Shown: positions 1-8,380 of the stretch, in pieces
How the letters are laid out: every line of letters begins with the position of its first letter
Position numbering within the stretch: position 1 is the first letter of the stretch
Assembly (NCBI RefSeq): GCF_012641275.1
Contig: NZ_JABAIA010000001.1
Coordinates: 3,162,001 to 3,226,000, forward strand
Length of the DNA: 64,000 bases
Direction of reading: 5' to 3'
Source: Chitinophaga varians
Lineage (GTDB): Bacteria > Bacteroidota > Bacteroidia > Chitinophagales > Chitinophagaceae
Program-made: the position numbers and the translations under genes
Notes under the pieces: model-generated
The model's input: the letters and a program-made list of their open reading frames with translations, nothing else
What the model was told of the DNA's origin: nothing
Database searches by the model: none

Positions 1-1
1 T

Positions 2-769
2 TACTGGGAGGATATTGCGGCAAACCTGCAGATGTTCGATGAAAAAATCGACAGCATTGGTGAGCGGACAGAAGTGGTATTTTTACCCGAAATGTTCAGC
101 ACCGGCTTCAGCATGCAGCCGGAGAAACTGGCGGAAACCATGGACGGAAGCGCTGTGCAGTGGATGAAGAAAAAGGCTGCGGAAAAAAATATCATCCTCA
201 CCGGCAGCCTGATCATCGAAGAAAATGGTCATTATGTAAACCGCCTCATCTGGATGCTGCCCAACGGCACCTATGGCACCTACGATAAGCGCCACCTGTT
301 TGGTTATGCCGGCGAACATGAGCATTACCAGCCGGGCAACAAACGGCTGATTGCCCAGGTGAAAGGCTGGAAAATCAATCTGAATATCTGTTATGATATG
401 CGTTTCCCGGTATGGGCCCGCAATACCATCCAGGAAGACGGCACCCCCGCCTATGATGTGCTGGTATATGTGGCCAACTGGCCGGAACGCCGCAGCACTG
501 CATGGACCACACTGCTGCAGGCCCGCGCCATCGAAAACCAGTGTTACGCTATCGGCGTTAACAGGGTCGGCGATGACGGCAATAAAATCTACCACAGCGG
601 CGAAACCAGCCTGATAGATCCTATGGGAGAAGTTATCTACCGCAAATCACACGACGAGGATATTTTTACGTATACCCTTCAACGTGACAGGCTGGAAGAA
701 GTCAGGAAAAACATTCCTTTCCTGAAAGATGCCGACAACTTCACTATTCTCAGTAACGAACTCGTTTAA
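2..769 (+). CDS. Nitrilase-superfamily omega-amidase (YafV/Nit2-like), 5' end cut by window
   Basis: Carbon-nitrogen hydrolase expected to deamidate alpha-ketoglutaramate or alpha-ketosuccinamate in the cytoplasm, as known for YafV/Nit2. The open frame runs in from the window edge and the first visible residues (YWEDIAANLQ) fit the usual family N-terminus, so only a short piece is missing; the ATG at 32 is internal. The catalytic triad is visible, numbered from the first whole codon: Glu30 in FLPEMFSTGF, Lys96 in YDKRHLFG and Cys130 in NICYDMRFP. Later motifs include NWPERR and GVNRVGDDG. It is followed after 12 nt by a VOC gene on the same strand, so co-transcription is likely. The family is confident; the exact substrate is by homology only. 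Confidence 0.9.
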   Translation, partial: YWEDIAANLQMFDEKIDSIGERTEVVFLPEMFSTGFSMQPEKLAETMDGSAVQWMKKKAAEKNIILTGSLIIEENGHYVNRLIWMLPNGTYGTYDKRHLFGYAGEHEHYQPGNKRLIAQVKGWKINLNICYDMRFPVWARNTIQEDGTPAYDVLVYVANWPERRSTAWTTLLQARAIENQCYAIGVNRVGDDGNKIYHSGETSLIDPMGEVIYRKSHDEDIFTYTLQRDRLEEVRKNIPFLKDADNFTILSNELV

Positions 770-781
770 CCTTTATCATAG

Positions 782-1171
782 ATGCTCCTGCAGGCCGTAC
801 ACCACATCGCTGTTATTTGTGCTGATTACCATCGTAGCAAAGCCTTTTATACCGATGTGCTGGGCTTGCAGGTCATCCGGGAGGTATACCGCGAAGAGCG
901 GGACTCCTGGAAGCTGGACCTGGCGCTGGGCGACCAGTATGTGATAGAGCTTTTTTCTTTCCCCGGTCCGCCTCCGCGCCCCAGTCGGCCCGAAGCCTGT
1001 GGCCTCCGGCACCTTGCCTTTGCGGTGAACGATATCGCTGCTGCGGTACAGCAACTGCAACAGAAAGGCGTAACCACCGAACCCATTCGCACAGACCCTT
1101 ACACCGGTAAGCGTTTCACTTTTTTTACTGACCCTGATGGCCTACCTTTAGAGTTGTACGAGCAACCCTAA
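782..1171 (+). CDS. VOC-family protein (glyoxalase I / SMU1112c-YaeR type)
   Basis: A single-domain vicinal-oxygen-chelate protein of 129 residues, the usual length of the YaeR-like group. Two beta-alpha-beta-beta-beta modules can be followed: the first opens with LQAVHHIAVICADYHRSKAFY and contains YVIELFSFPG; the second contains LRHLAFAVNDIAAAVQQLQ and ends FFTDPDGLPLELYE. Candidate metal ligands are the His near residue 6, Glu near 55, His near 75 and the final Glu of LELYE. The enzymatic substrate is unknown; members include lyases, isomerases and dioxygenase-like proteins. It is packed between the omega-amidase and nagA with gaps of about 12 nt each. Confidence 0.85.
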   Translation: MLLQAVHHIAVICADYHRSKAFYTDVLGLQVIREVYREERDSWKLDLALGDQYVIELFSFPGPPPRPSRPEACGLRHLAFAVNDIAAAVQQLQQKGVTTEPIRTDPYTGKRFTFFTDPDGLPLELYEQP

Positions 1172-1182
1172 TACACTTCGCC

Positions 1183-2280
1183 ATGCCCGCTATTTATACA
1201 AACGCCCTGATATTCACCGGCGACCGGATTCTCAGTGACCACGCGGTGGTGACGGACGGTCATGTGATTACAGGCATCGTACCGGCTTCCGAATACAAAG
1301 GCCATCCTGATGTGATAGACCTGGAAGGAGGCTTCATGGCGCCGGCTTTCGTGGATTTACAGGTGTACGGCGGCAATGGCAGCATATTCTTCCTGGACCC
1401 GTCTGTAGAAAGCCTTCGGGCCACCTACGAAGCCAGTAAGGCCGGCGGCGCCGCCCATATTATGCCTACGCTGGCCACCATAGCGCCGGAGAAAGTGTTG
1501 CTGGCCATACAGGCTGTCAGGGACTACTGGCAGGAAGGCGGGAAAGGTGTGCTGGGGTTGCATCTGGAAGGTCCTTTTATCAATCCGGTAAAAAAGGGAG
1601 CGCATCTTGAAAAGTACATCCATCCGCTTACCCGCGAAGATGTAAACTGGATACTACATCACGGCAAAGACGTGGTGAAGATGATCACCCTCGCGCCGGA
1701 ATGCTGCGATCCCGCACTGGTAAAGGAATTACAGGATGCAGGCATCACTATTTTTGCGGGTCACAGCAATGCTACCTATGCAGAGGCAATAGCCGCTTTC
1801 GAAAACGGGATTCATCATGTAACGCACCTGTTCAATGCCATGTCACCGCTGGAAAGCCGCGCTCCCGGGTTGGTGGGAACGGTGTACAACCAACCTAAAA
1901 TATTCGCCAGTATTGTGGCAGACGGTGTCCACGTGGATTTCGCCACGGTCAGCATCAGCCACAAGATCATGGACGGCCGCCTTTTTCTGATCTCTGATGC
2001 AGCAGCAGAAAACCATGAAGGGGACTATATCTATATACAACAGAAAGACCGCTATGTAAATGCAGCAGGCGTACTGGCCGGTTCCCGGCTGACCATGCTG
2101 CAGGCGGTACACAATTGTGTGGAGAAGGCCGGCATACCGTTGCATACCGCCCTTCAGATGGCATCCCTTTACCCGGCGCGGGCTTTACGCCTCCACAACC
2201 GGTTAGGGCGCATCGAAACAGGCTATGAGGCGGCCTTTATCGTGCTGCGGGACCACTGGGATATGACAGTTTACTGTTAA
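1183..2280 (+). CDS. nagA: N-acetylglucosamine-6-phosphate deacetylase
   Basis: Cytoplasmic amidohydrolase that deacetylates GlcNAc-6-phosphate to GlcN-6-phosphate in amino-sugar and cell-wall recycling. The 365-residue length is close to the family norm of about 380. Visible motifs are the metal-site segment HLEGPFINPVKKGAH (His127, Glu129), GHSNATY (His194), HVTHLFNAMSPL and the catalytic Asp272 in LISDAAAEN. Family members usually read TDA in the last motif; here it is SDA, a minor variant. The first residues MPAIYTNALIFTGDRIL and the final FIVLRDHWDM form the small beta-sandwich composed of both termini. No nagB or transporter lies nearby, so the pathway partners are elsewhere. Confidence 0.93.
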   Translation: MPAIYTNALIFTGDRILSDHAVVTDGHVITGIVPASEYKGHPDVIDLEGGFMAPAFVDLQVYGGNGSIFFLDPSVESLRATYEASKAGGAAHIMPTLATIAPEKVLLAIQAVRDYWQEGGKGVLGLHLEGPFINPVKKGAHLEKYIHPLTREDVNWILHHGKDVVKMITLAPECCDPALVKELQDAGITIFAGHSNATYAEAIAAFENGIHHVTHLFNAMSPLESRAPGLVGTVYNQPKIFASIVADGVHVDFATVSISHKIMDGRLFLISDAAAENHEGDYIYIQQKDRYVNAAGVLAGSRLTMLQAVHNCVEKAGIPLHTALQMASLYPARALRLHNRLGRIETGYEAAFIVLRDHWDMTVYC

Positions 2281-2321
2281 TACTACTATCTTCGCAGGAT
2301 AAATCACCATTTCATTAGCGC

Positions 2322-4001
2322 ATGGATGCCATAATCCGTTTTTTTACGAGACGCCAGTACAAGAACCTGTTCCTGTTGACCTGGTTGGTCCTGGGCCTCT
2401 TACAAGCCTGTTTTTCTGATCTGTGGGATGATGAAGCCTATTATTGGGTGTATTCCCGTCACATGGACTGGGGATATTTTGATCATCCGCCGATGATAGC
2501 CCTCCTCATAAAAATGGGCTACGGCATTTTTCATAATGAACTGGGCGTCCGGCTGTTTATTGTGCTGATCAATACCGCCACTTTGTGGATCACCTCCCGG
2601 CTGATTGCTTCTAAAGACAATATCCTGTTTTACCTGATCATGGGCGCCATGGGCGCTATGCAGATAGGCGGCATGCTGGCCGTGCCGGACCTACCGCTGA
2701 TATTTTTTGCGGCAGTGTATTTCTGGGCCTACCGTTATTTTCTGGCCAGCCAGAACTGGCGTAACACACTGTTGCTGGGCGTTGCCATGGCATTGATGTT
2801 TTACAGCAAGTACCATGGCATATTGTTGGTGTTCTTTACCGTATTGTCCAACATGAACCTGTTGCGGGTGGGCAAGTTCTGGGCTGCCTGTATCATCACG
2901 ACCATTCTCTTTTTCCCGCATATTTACTGGCAGTACACACATGGTTTCCCTTCTCTTCAGTACCACCTGGTAGAACGCAACGCCTCGTCTTATGATATCA
3001 CGTACACGCTTGATTACCTGGTCGGGCAGCTGCTGTTGTTTGGGCCGCTGCTTGGCTGGTTATTGTTGTACTACGCTTTCCGTTGCCCTATTCAGAACAC
3101 CTTTGAGCGTGCGCTGAAATTCAGCCTGATCGGGGTATTGGTGTTTTTCGCTATCAGCACCTTCAAGGGAAGAGTAGAGGCCAACTGGACGGTGATGGTG
3201 TTTACACCGGTGGTGATCCTGGCCCATCAGGCGATCATTCGCAAAGGCTGGTCCCGCAAGCCATTGTTATATACGCTGCCTGTTTCGCTGTTACTGGTAT
3301 TGGTAACGCGGATATACATGGTCTGGGATTTTATGCCCGGTGTGGAAGTAAGGCCGGAGATACATCACAACAAAGAATGGACATCAGCGCTGGCCGCCCG
3401 TGCGGAAGGCCGTCCGGTGGTGTTCGTGAACAGCTATCAGCTGCCTTCCAAGTATATGTTCTATACAGGCAACTTATCGTATAGCCTTAACAGTCGCTAT
3501 TCCCGGCGCAGCCAGTATAATTTCTGGGACACGGAAACGCAGCTGTGGGGCAAACCGGCCATGGTCGTATTTGAACCGGGTATTGATATGCCCGTAACGG
3601 ACAGTATCAAAACCATCCGCGGAACGTGGGACATCAATATACAGCCGGCTTACTATTCTTATTCACTGGTGCAGATGAAGGCGGGGCTACAGCGTATCAA
3701 GGCCCGTCCGCGTGAGCAGGTAAATGTGCTGTTGCAGCCGAACAACGGGTACAAAATGCCGCTTCCGATAAACCGCGATAACCCGCCCATGCTGGGTTAT
3801 GGCTTCTCCCAAAAGGATGAATATTTACCGGTGGTAAAATCGGACCTGACGCTCGAACGTGCTATGCTGCGCCGGGTGGTGACCATGCCGGTAACGATGC
3901 CGGACAAACCAGGTGAATACCTGCTGAAGTTCTGTGTGTTTGCAGGGGATTTGCCGCCTACCCATAATAGTCAGGGGATTAAGGTGACAGTCGTAAAATA
4001 A
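2322..4001 (+). CDS. GT39-family membrane glycosyltransferase (ArnT/PMT-like)
   Basis: Integral-membrane, polyprenyl-phosphate-sugar-dependent glycosyltransferase of 559 residues. After a first transmembrane helix (about residues 14-32) comes the external loop with DLWDDEAYYWVYSRHMDW and YFDHPPM, the acidic catalytic loop typical of the GT39/ArnT fold. Roughly ten further hydrophobic helices follow to about residue 340, then a soluble C-terminal domain of about 210 residues. The acceptor cannot be told from sequence; lipid A, protein or another surface glycan are all possible. It ends in a shared terminator facing thiL, and starts 42 nt after nagA. Confidence 0.85.
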   Translation: MDAIIRFFTRRQYKNLFLLTWLVLGLLQACFSDLWDDEAYYWVYSRHMDWGYFDHPPMIALLIKMGYGIFHNELGVRLFIVLINTATLWITSRLIASKDNILFYLIMGAMGAMQIGGMLAVPDLPLIFFAAVYFWAYRYFLASQNWRNTLLLGVAMALMFYSKYHGILLVFFTVLSNMNLLRVGKFWAACIITTILFFPHIYWQYTHGFPSLQYHLVERNASSYDITYTLDYLVGQLLLFGPLLGWLLLYYAFRCPIQNTFERALKFSLIGVLVFFAISTFKGRVEANWTVMVFTPVVILAHQAIIRKGWSRKPLLYTLPVSLLLVLVTRIYMVWDFMPGVEVRPEIHHNKEWTSALAARAEGRPVVFVNSYQLPSKYMFYTGNLSYSLNSRYSRRSQYNFWDTETQLWGKPAMVVFEPGIDMPVTDSIKTIRGTWDINIQPAYYSYSLVQMKAGLQRIKARPREQVNVLLQPNNGYKMPLPINRDNPPMLGYGFSQKDEYLPVVKSDLTLERAMLRRVVTMPVTMPDKPGEYLLKFCVFAGDLPPTHNSQGIKVTVVK

Positions 4002-4021
4002 TTTAGGGATTTTGATTTTCC

Positions 4022-4079
4022 GATAAAAGAAGAAGACCGAAGCGATTCAAATTATTCGCTTCGGTCTTCTTCTTTTATC
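4022..4079. terminator. Bidirectional hairpin terminator between GT39 gene and thiL
   Basis: Arms of 24 nt (4022-4045 and 4056-4079) are perfectly complementary around a 10-nt loop. The outer flanks extend the pairing with an imperfect A/T-rich arm (about 4003-4021 against 4082-4108) of the pattern TTTAGGGATTTTGAT. It lies between two converging genes and can serve both strands. Confidence 0.85.
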
Positions 4080-4108
4080 ATTCTGTAAAATCAAAAAATC
4101 CTTAAATG

Positions 4109-5149
4109 CTATTGCTGGAAGGCATTCCAGCCTTGTGCCACCAGCTTGAACTTGTTGCCGCCTTTGGTGTGGATATGAGCGCCTTCGGCGATGTCCGCCA
4201 TATAGCCGATCACGCTGATTTGTTCATTGAGAACGATTTTATCATAATCCTGCTGTTTCATGGTGAAGAGCAGCTCGTAATCTTCTCCGCCGCTGAGTGC
4301 GCAGGCGGTGGGGTCCAGGCTGAATTTCAGGGCCATTTCCTTGCTTTCCTGTGCAATGGGGATTTTGTCTTCATACACTACTACGCCGAGGTTGCTTTGT
4401 TTGGCGATGTGGAGTATTTCTGAGCTGAGGCCATCGCTCACGTCCATCATGGAAGTGGGCACAATTTCCTGCTCGTGCAGGAATTCGATGATGTCTTTGC
4501 GGGCTTCCGGCTTCAGTTGCCGGCCGATGATATAGGTCTGGTCTTCCAGATCGGGTTTAACGTCCGGGTTTTCCAGGAAAATTTTCTTTTCTCTTTCCAG
4601 CAGGGTAAGGCCAAGGTAGGCAGCGCCCAGATCGCCTGTAACGCAGAGCAGGTCGCCCTTCTGAGCAGTAGACCTTTTCACGAACTGATCGGGGGTAACT
4701 TCGCCGATGGCAGTCACACTGATGATAAATCCTTTCTGGGAGTTGCTGGTATCGCCGCCGATGAGGTCTACGCCGTATTTTTCGCAGGCGGCATATACGC
4801 CTTCATAAAATTCGTTCAGGGCTTCCAGTGATACTTTGTTGGAGAAGGCCACGCTCATGGTGATCTGAGTGGGAGTGGCGTTCATGGCATAGATATCGGA
4901 GAGGTTGACCACTACTGATTTATAGCCGAGGTGTTTCAGGGGCGTATACATCAGGTCGAAGTGGATGCCTTCTACCAGCATGTCCGTGCTGATAACGGTT
5001 TGTTTGCCGAAATGGTCGATGACGGCGGCATCGTCGCCTACACCGAGTACGGTGCTGGCATTTTGTATTTCTATGTTCCTGGTGAGATAGTCGATAAGGC
5101 CAAATTCACCCAGATCTTTTATTTCTGTTCTTTCTTCCATGTTTTCCAA
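4109..5149 (-). CDS. thiL: Thiamine-monophosphate kinase
   Basis: Phosphorylates thiamine monophosphate to thiamine pyrophosphate, the last step of cofactor synthesis, in the cytoplasm. The 346-residue protein has the PurM/ThiL signatures: GEFGLIDYL near the N-terminus, VGDDAAVID (metal/ATP loop), STDMLVEGIHFD, NLSDIYAMNATPTQ, GGDTSNS, CVTGDLGAA, MMDVSDGLSSEILHIAKQS and ALSGGEDYELLFT. A second in-frame ATG three codons in (5140) is an equally plausible start. It begins 3 nt after the stop of the inositol monophosphatase gene, so the two form an operon. Confidence 0.95.
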   Translation of the reverse strand: MENMEERTEIKDLGEFGLIDYLTRNIEIQNASTVLGVGDDAAVIDHFGKQTVISTDMLVEGIHFDLMYTPLKHLGYKSVVVNLSDIYAMNATPTQITMSVAFSNKVSLEALNEFYEGVYAACEKYGVDLIGGDTSNSQKGFIISVTAIGEVTPDQFVKRSTAQKGDLLCVTGDLGAAYLGLTLLEREKKIFLENPDVKPDLEDQTYIIGRQLKPEARKDIIEFLHEQEIVPTSMMDVSDGLSSEILHIAKQSNLGVVVYEDKIPIAQESKEMALKFSLDPTACALSGGEDYELLFTMKQQDYDKIVLNEQISVIGYMADIAEGAHIHTKGGNKFKLVAQGWNAFQQ

Positions 5150-5152
5150 TAC

Positions 5153-5923
5153 TTATTTACCGTTAATGAGGTGCTGCAATTCACTATGGATATGGCCGTT
5201 GGTGGCCAGTATATCTTTTTGATAGGGAGAATATTTGTCACCGGAGAAGTGGGTCACTTTGCCGCCTGCTTCTTCTACCATGAGGTAGCCGGCAGCGCTG
5301 TCCCAGGCCTGGAGATGATGTTCCCAGAAGCCATCGAACCGGCCGCAGGCCACCCAGCAGAGGTCTATGGCCGCGGAGCCCAGGCGGCGCACGGGAATAC
5401 CCTGCTTAATTACGCTGGTGAGCACCTGTAAAGGGTTATTGTCACTTTCTTCCCATTTGTAGGGAAATCCGGTCACCAGGCAGGAGGTGGCTACGTTTGC
5501 TTTGGCAGACACATGGATGGGGTTATCGTTCAGGGTGGCGCCCTTGCCTTTTTCAGCGATGAACAGCTCGTTCATAAAAGGATTGTATACCGCTCCCAGC
5601 ACCATTTCCCCTTCTTTTTCCACGCCTATGGAGACGCAGCAGATGGGAATGCCATTGGCAAAATTGACCGTGCCGTCTATCGGGTCAATAATCCACTTAA
5701 AAGCAGAATCTGTTTGGATGGCGCCCACTTCCTCGCTGAGAATGAAGTGGTCAGGGTAAGTCTGGCGTATTACCTCGATAATTACCGCTTCAGATTTTTT
5801 ATCCGCCTCTGTTACGAGGTCGTTGACTGTGCTTTTGCTGCTCACTTCAAATGCCCCGTTAAAATATTGTTGGAGTATTTTTCCGCCGGCTTCTGTAGCT
5901 TTGAGTAAAGTAGATTTTAGCAT
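5153..5923 (-). CDS. Inositol-1-monophosphatase family protein (SuhB-like)
   Basis: Mg-dependent phosphatase of the FIG superfamily, 256 residues from the chosen ATG at 5923 (MLKSTLLKATEAGG). A longer reading to 5950 is possible but would run through a good -7 promoter box, so I prefer 5923. Signatures: ILSEEVG (first metal Glu), WIIDPIDGTVNFANG (the DPxDGT metal motif) and QAWDSAAGYLMVEEAGG near the C-terminus. The natural substrate could be inositol phosphate, 3'-phosphoadenosine phosphates or NADP; the sequence does not decide. It is the first gene of a two-gene unit with thiL. Confidence 0.9.
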   Translation of the reverse strand: MLKSTLLKATEAGGKILQQYFNGAFEVSSKSTVNDLVTEADKKSEAVIIEVIRQTYPDHFILSEEVGAIQTDSAFKWIIDPIDGTVNFANGIPICCVSIGVEKEGEMVLGAVYNPFMNELFIAEKGKGATLNDNPIHVSAKANVATSCLVTGFPYKWEESDNNPLQVLTSVIKQGIPVRRLGSAAIDLCWVACGRFDGFWEHHLQAWDSAAGYLMVEEAGGKVTHFSGDKYSPYQKDILATNGHIHSELQHLINGK

Positions 5924-5927
5924 GCCG

Positions 5928-5935
5928 CAAAGGTA
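5928..5935 (-). promoter_or_regulatory. -7 box TACCTTTG just upstream of the IMPase start
   Basis: On the minus strand TACCTTTG matches the Bacteroidota TAnnTTTG element and ends only 4 nt before the ATG at 5923. Transcription would then begin at or a few nt past the start codon, implying a leaderless mRNA, or else the box is fortuitous. No convincing -33 TTTG was found at the usual distance. Confidence 0.45.
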
Positions 5936-6054
5936 AAAACGAATTATCAATTGCCGGTTGCCAATTTTACGGCGTTATTATTAAAAAATACATGTGTTAT
6001 TCGTTAACTTGCAACCTATAACTGGTTATTCGCGTTTATATTCATTATTCAACT

Positions 6055-6062
6055 TATTTTTG
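6055..6062 (+). promoter_or_regulatory. Candidate -7 box upstream of the GH3-family gene
   Basis: TATTTTTG fits TAnnTTTG and lies 27 nt before the ATG at 6090, a reasonable leader length. The upstream region is A/T rich but lacks a clear TTTG at -33. Confidence 0.45.
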
Positions 6063-6089
6063 CAGTTCATTTAAAGAGAGGGAAAGTTA

Positions 6090-7634
6090 ATGGCCATCAT
6101 AGGTAATCTGATTTCCAGGTCACTACGTATCAGGAAGAAGTTCACGTTTAAGTTAGGTACACCTCGCCAATACCAGCTGCAGGTGCTGCACCGTCTGTTG
6201 GAGAAGGCCAAGGATACTGAGTTTGGCCGGCACTACGATTTCCAGGACATTTTGGACAGTCCGAATTTTATCGGTCAGTACCGGGAGAAAATACCTGTGC
6301 ATAACTACAGTAAGATGCACAAAGAGTGGTGGTACCGCTGCCTGGAAGGGGAAGCTAACGTAAGCTGGCCCGAGAAGATCAAGTATTTTGCGCTGAGCTC
6401 CGGTACGTCCGAGTCTGCCAGCAAGCATATTCCTGTTACCAAAGCCATGTTGAAGACGGTGAAGAAGGTAGGAGTGAAGCAGTTGTACTCCATGGTCAAC
6501 TTCAACATTCCGCCAAAGTCTTTTACAAAAGGTATCCTGATGTTGGGAGGTACTACCTCCCTGTTTGAAAAGGGCGACTATTACGAAGGAGATATGAGTG
6601 GCATCCAGGCCAAGAATATCCCGAAGTGGTTCCGCCGTTTTTATAAGCCGGGGGGCAGCATTTCACGTAAGCCCAACTGGGAACAGCGTATCAAACTGAT
6701 CGTGCGTAAGGCGCCAACCTGGGACGTAGGCACCGTTTGTGGTGTGCCGGCCTGGGTACAGATCGTGTTTGAAGAGATCATCAAATACCATGGCGTAAAA
6801 AATATTCACGAGATATGGCCTAACCTGGCTATCTATATCCATGGCGGGGTGTCTTTTGAACCTTACCGGGATAGTTTCCAGAAACTGCTGGGCAAGCCGA
6901 TCAACTTCATAGAGACTTACATGGCCTCTGAAGGCTCTTTCGGTTTCCAGGCACGTCCAAACGTAAGAGGCATCAAACTGGTGCTGAACGCCGGTATCTT
7001 CTACGAATTCATTCCTTTCAATGAGGAAAACTTCGACGCAGACGGGGAAGTAAAGCCTAATCCCAAATCTTACATGATCAACGAGGTGGTGGAAGATGTG
7101 GAGTATGCGGTGATGTTGTCTACCTGCGCAGGAGCCTGGCGTTACCTGATTGGTGACGTGGTGAAATTCACTTCCGTGAAGGAGCATGAAATCGTGATCG
7201 TGGGCCGTACGAAACAGTTCCTCAGCCTTGCCGGTGAGCATATGAGCGTTGACAATATGAACAAGGCTATCGACACGGTACAGAAAAAGATGGGCATTAC
7301 CATCCGTGAGTTTACCGTGGCTGGTTTCCCTTACGAAAACCTGTTCGCGCACCGCTGGTATATTGGTACAGACCAACCGGTGGCCGATGTGGCTAAAATC
7401 CGGGAAATCATCGATCAGACCCTGGCTGAAGTGAACGACGACTATGCCGTGGAAAGAACTTCTGCGCTGAAAGAGGTGTTTGTGGAAGTACTGCCTAACG
7501 AAGTATTTATCGATTACCTGCGTTGCAAAGGCAAAGAAGGCGCGATGAATAAATTCCCACGGGTAATGAAAGGAGAAAAACTGAAAGACTGGGAGAAATT
7601 CCTGGCCGGTAAAACAGTGAAGCATCAGGCATAA
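6090..7634 (+). CDS. GH3-like acyl-acid-amido synthetase family protein
   Basis: 514-residue protein of the ANL adenylating superfamily, related to plant GH3 (JAR1-like) enzymes that join carboxylic acids to amino acids. Visible signatures are the phosphate-binding loop FALSSGTSESASKHIPVT (about residues 109-126), the ETYMASEGSFGFQ adenylation motif, the MLSTCAGAWRYLIGDVVKF segment and the hinge IVIVGRTKQFLSLAGEHMS. Homologues are common in Bacteroidota but the physiological substrate is unknown; auxin is not implied. It is followed after 23 nt by a LysE-type exporter on the same strand, so the pair may make and export, or take up, a small amide; that is inference. Confidence 0.85.
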   Translation: MAIIGNLISRSLRIRKKFTFKLGTPRQYQLQVLHRLLEKAKDTEFGRHYDFQDILDSPNFIGQYREKIPVHNYSKMHKEWWYRCLEGEANVSWPEKIKYFALSSGTSESASKHIPVTKAMLKTVKKVGVKQLYSMVNFNIPPKSFTKGILMLGGTTSLFEKGDYYEGDMSGIQAKNIPKWFRRFYKPGGSISRKPNWEQRIKLIVRKAPTWDVGTVCGVPAWVQIVFEEIIKYHGVKNIHEIWPNLAIYIHGGVSFEPYRDSFQKLLGKPINFIETYMASEGSFGFQARPNVRGIKLVLNAGIFYEFIPFNEENFDADGEVKPNPKSYMINEVVEDVEYAVMLSTCAGAWRYLIGDVVKFTSVKEHEIVIVGRTKQFLSLAGEHMSVDNMNKAIDTVQKKMGITIREFTVAGFPYENLFAHRWYIGTDQPVADVAKIREIIDQTLAEVNDDYAVERTSALKEVFVEVLPNEVFIDYLRCKGKEGAMNKFPRVMKGEKLKDWEKFLAGKTVKHQA

Positions 7635-7657
7635 CCCGTGACCCCGAATATATACGC

Positions 7658-8296
7658 ATGATAACATCAATTGTAGCTGGATTAGGACTGGGATTATTTC
7701 TGTCGTTATCGGTGGGGCCTGTAATATTCGCCATCATCAAGTACAGTATCAATAATGGTTTCAAGGCAGGTATCAGCTTTGCGCTGGGCGTGTCTATGAG
7801 TGATATTTTCTTTGTGGTGACCGGAAACCTGGCAACCTCCTTTATCAACGGACTGGAAGAATACAAACGTTCTATTGGCGTAGTAGGCGGTTTTCTGCTG
7901 ATTGGCATGGGCCTTTACGGCCTTTTCTTCAAAAAGGTAAGGATCAGTACCGGTGATGAAAAGCCGGAGATGTTCCGTACACACGACTATCTGAAGATAT
8001 GGTTGGCCGGCTTTCTGATGAACACCCTTAATCCCGGTGTAATCATTTTCTGGCTGGGCGTATGTGTGGCCAATGCCGCCACGTCTGTTGGCCACCGGTT
8101 CGTGATGTATGGCGTATGCCTGTCGCTCGTGCTCTCCGCGGATATCCTCAAAGTGTTCATCTCCGACAAAATCCGCCATAAACTCACACTCACCAATGTG
8201 GAATGGCTGAACCGTATAGCCGGTGTGAGCATGATCATCTTTGGAGTGGTGTTATTGTATAAGGTGATGTTTGAGCTGGGAACATTAGGCCACTAG
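7658..8296 (+). CDS. LysE/RhtB-family translocator
   Basis: 212-residue inner-membrane exporter of the LysE family, which pumps out amino acids or homoserine-lactone-like compounds. Five to six hydrophobic helices are visible, starting with IVAGLGLGLFLSLSVGPVIFAII, the conserved proline-containing first helix, then GISFALGVSMSDIFFV and a C-terminal helix IAGVSMIIFGVVLLYKVMF. The segment MNTLNPGVIIFWLGV corresponds to the usual NPKAxLF-like motif. It is probably co-transcribed with the GH3-like gene and stops before a long bidirectional terminator. Confidence 0.88.
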   Translation: MITSIVAGLGLGLFLSLSVGPVIFAIIKYSINNGFKAGISFALGVSMSDIFFVVTGNLATSFINGLEEYKRSIGVVGGFLLIGMGLYGLFFKKVRISTGDEKPEMFRTHDYLKIWLAGFLMNTLNPGVIIFWLGVCVANAATSVGHRFVMYGVCLSLVLSADILKVFISDKIRHKLTLTNVEWLNRIAGVSMIIFGVVLLYKVMFELGTLGH

Positions 8297-8314
8297 ATTA
8301 TAAACGAGATTATA

Positions 8315-8365
8315 TAAGAAGCAGGAAGCCCGTTGATAGTACATCAACGGGCTTCCTGCTTCTTA
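8315..8365. terminator. Long bidirectional terminator between LysE gene and korB
   Basis: Arms of 23 nt (8315-8337 and 8343-8365) are perfectly complementary around the loop AGTAC. Outer A/T bases provide poly-T on either strand. It separates converging genes. Confidence 0.9.
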
Positions 8366-8380
8366 TTTAGCTGTATGAGC

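Noticed and set aside
6663..7670. 335-codon minus-strand frame opposite the GH3-like gene
   Set aside because: It is antisense to a well-supported gene, with low-complexity His/Phe-rich composition and no domain pattern.
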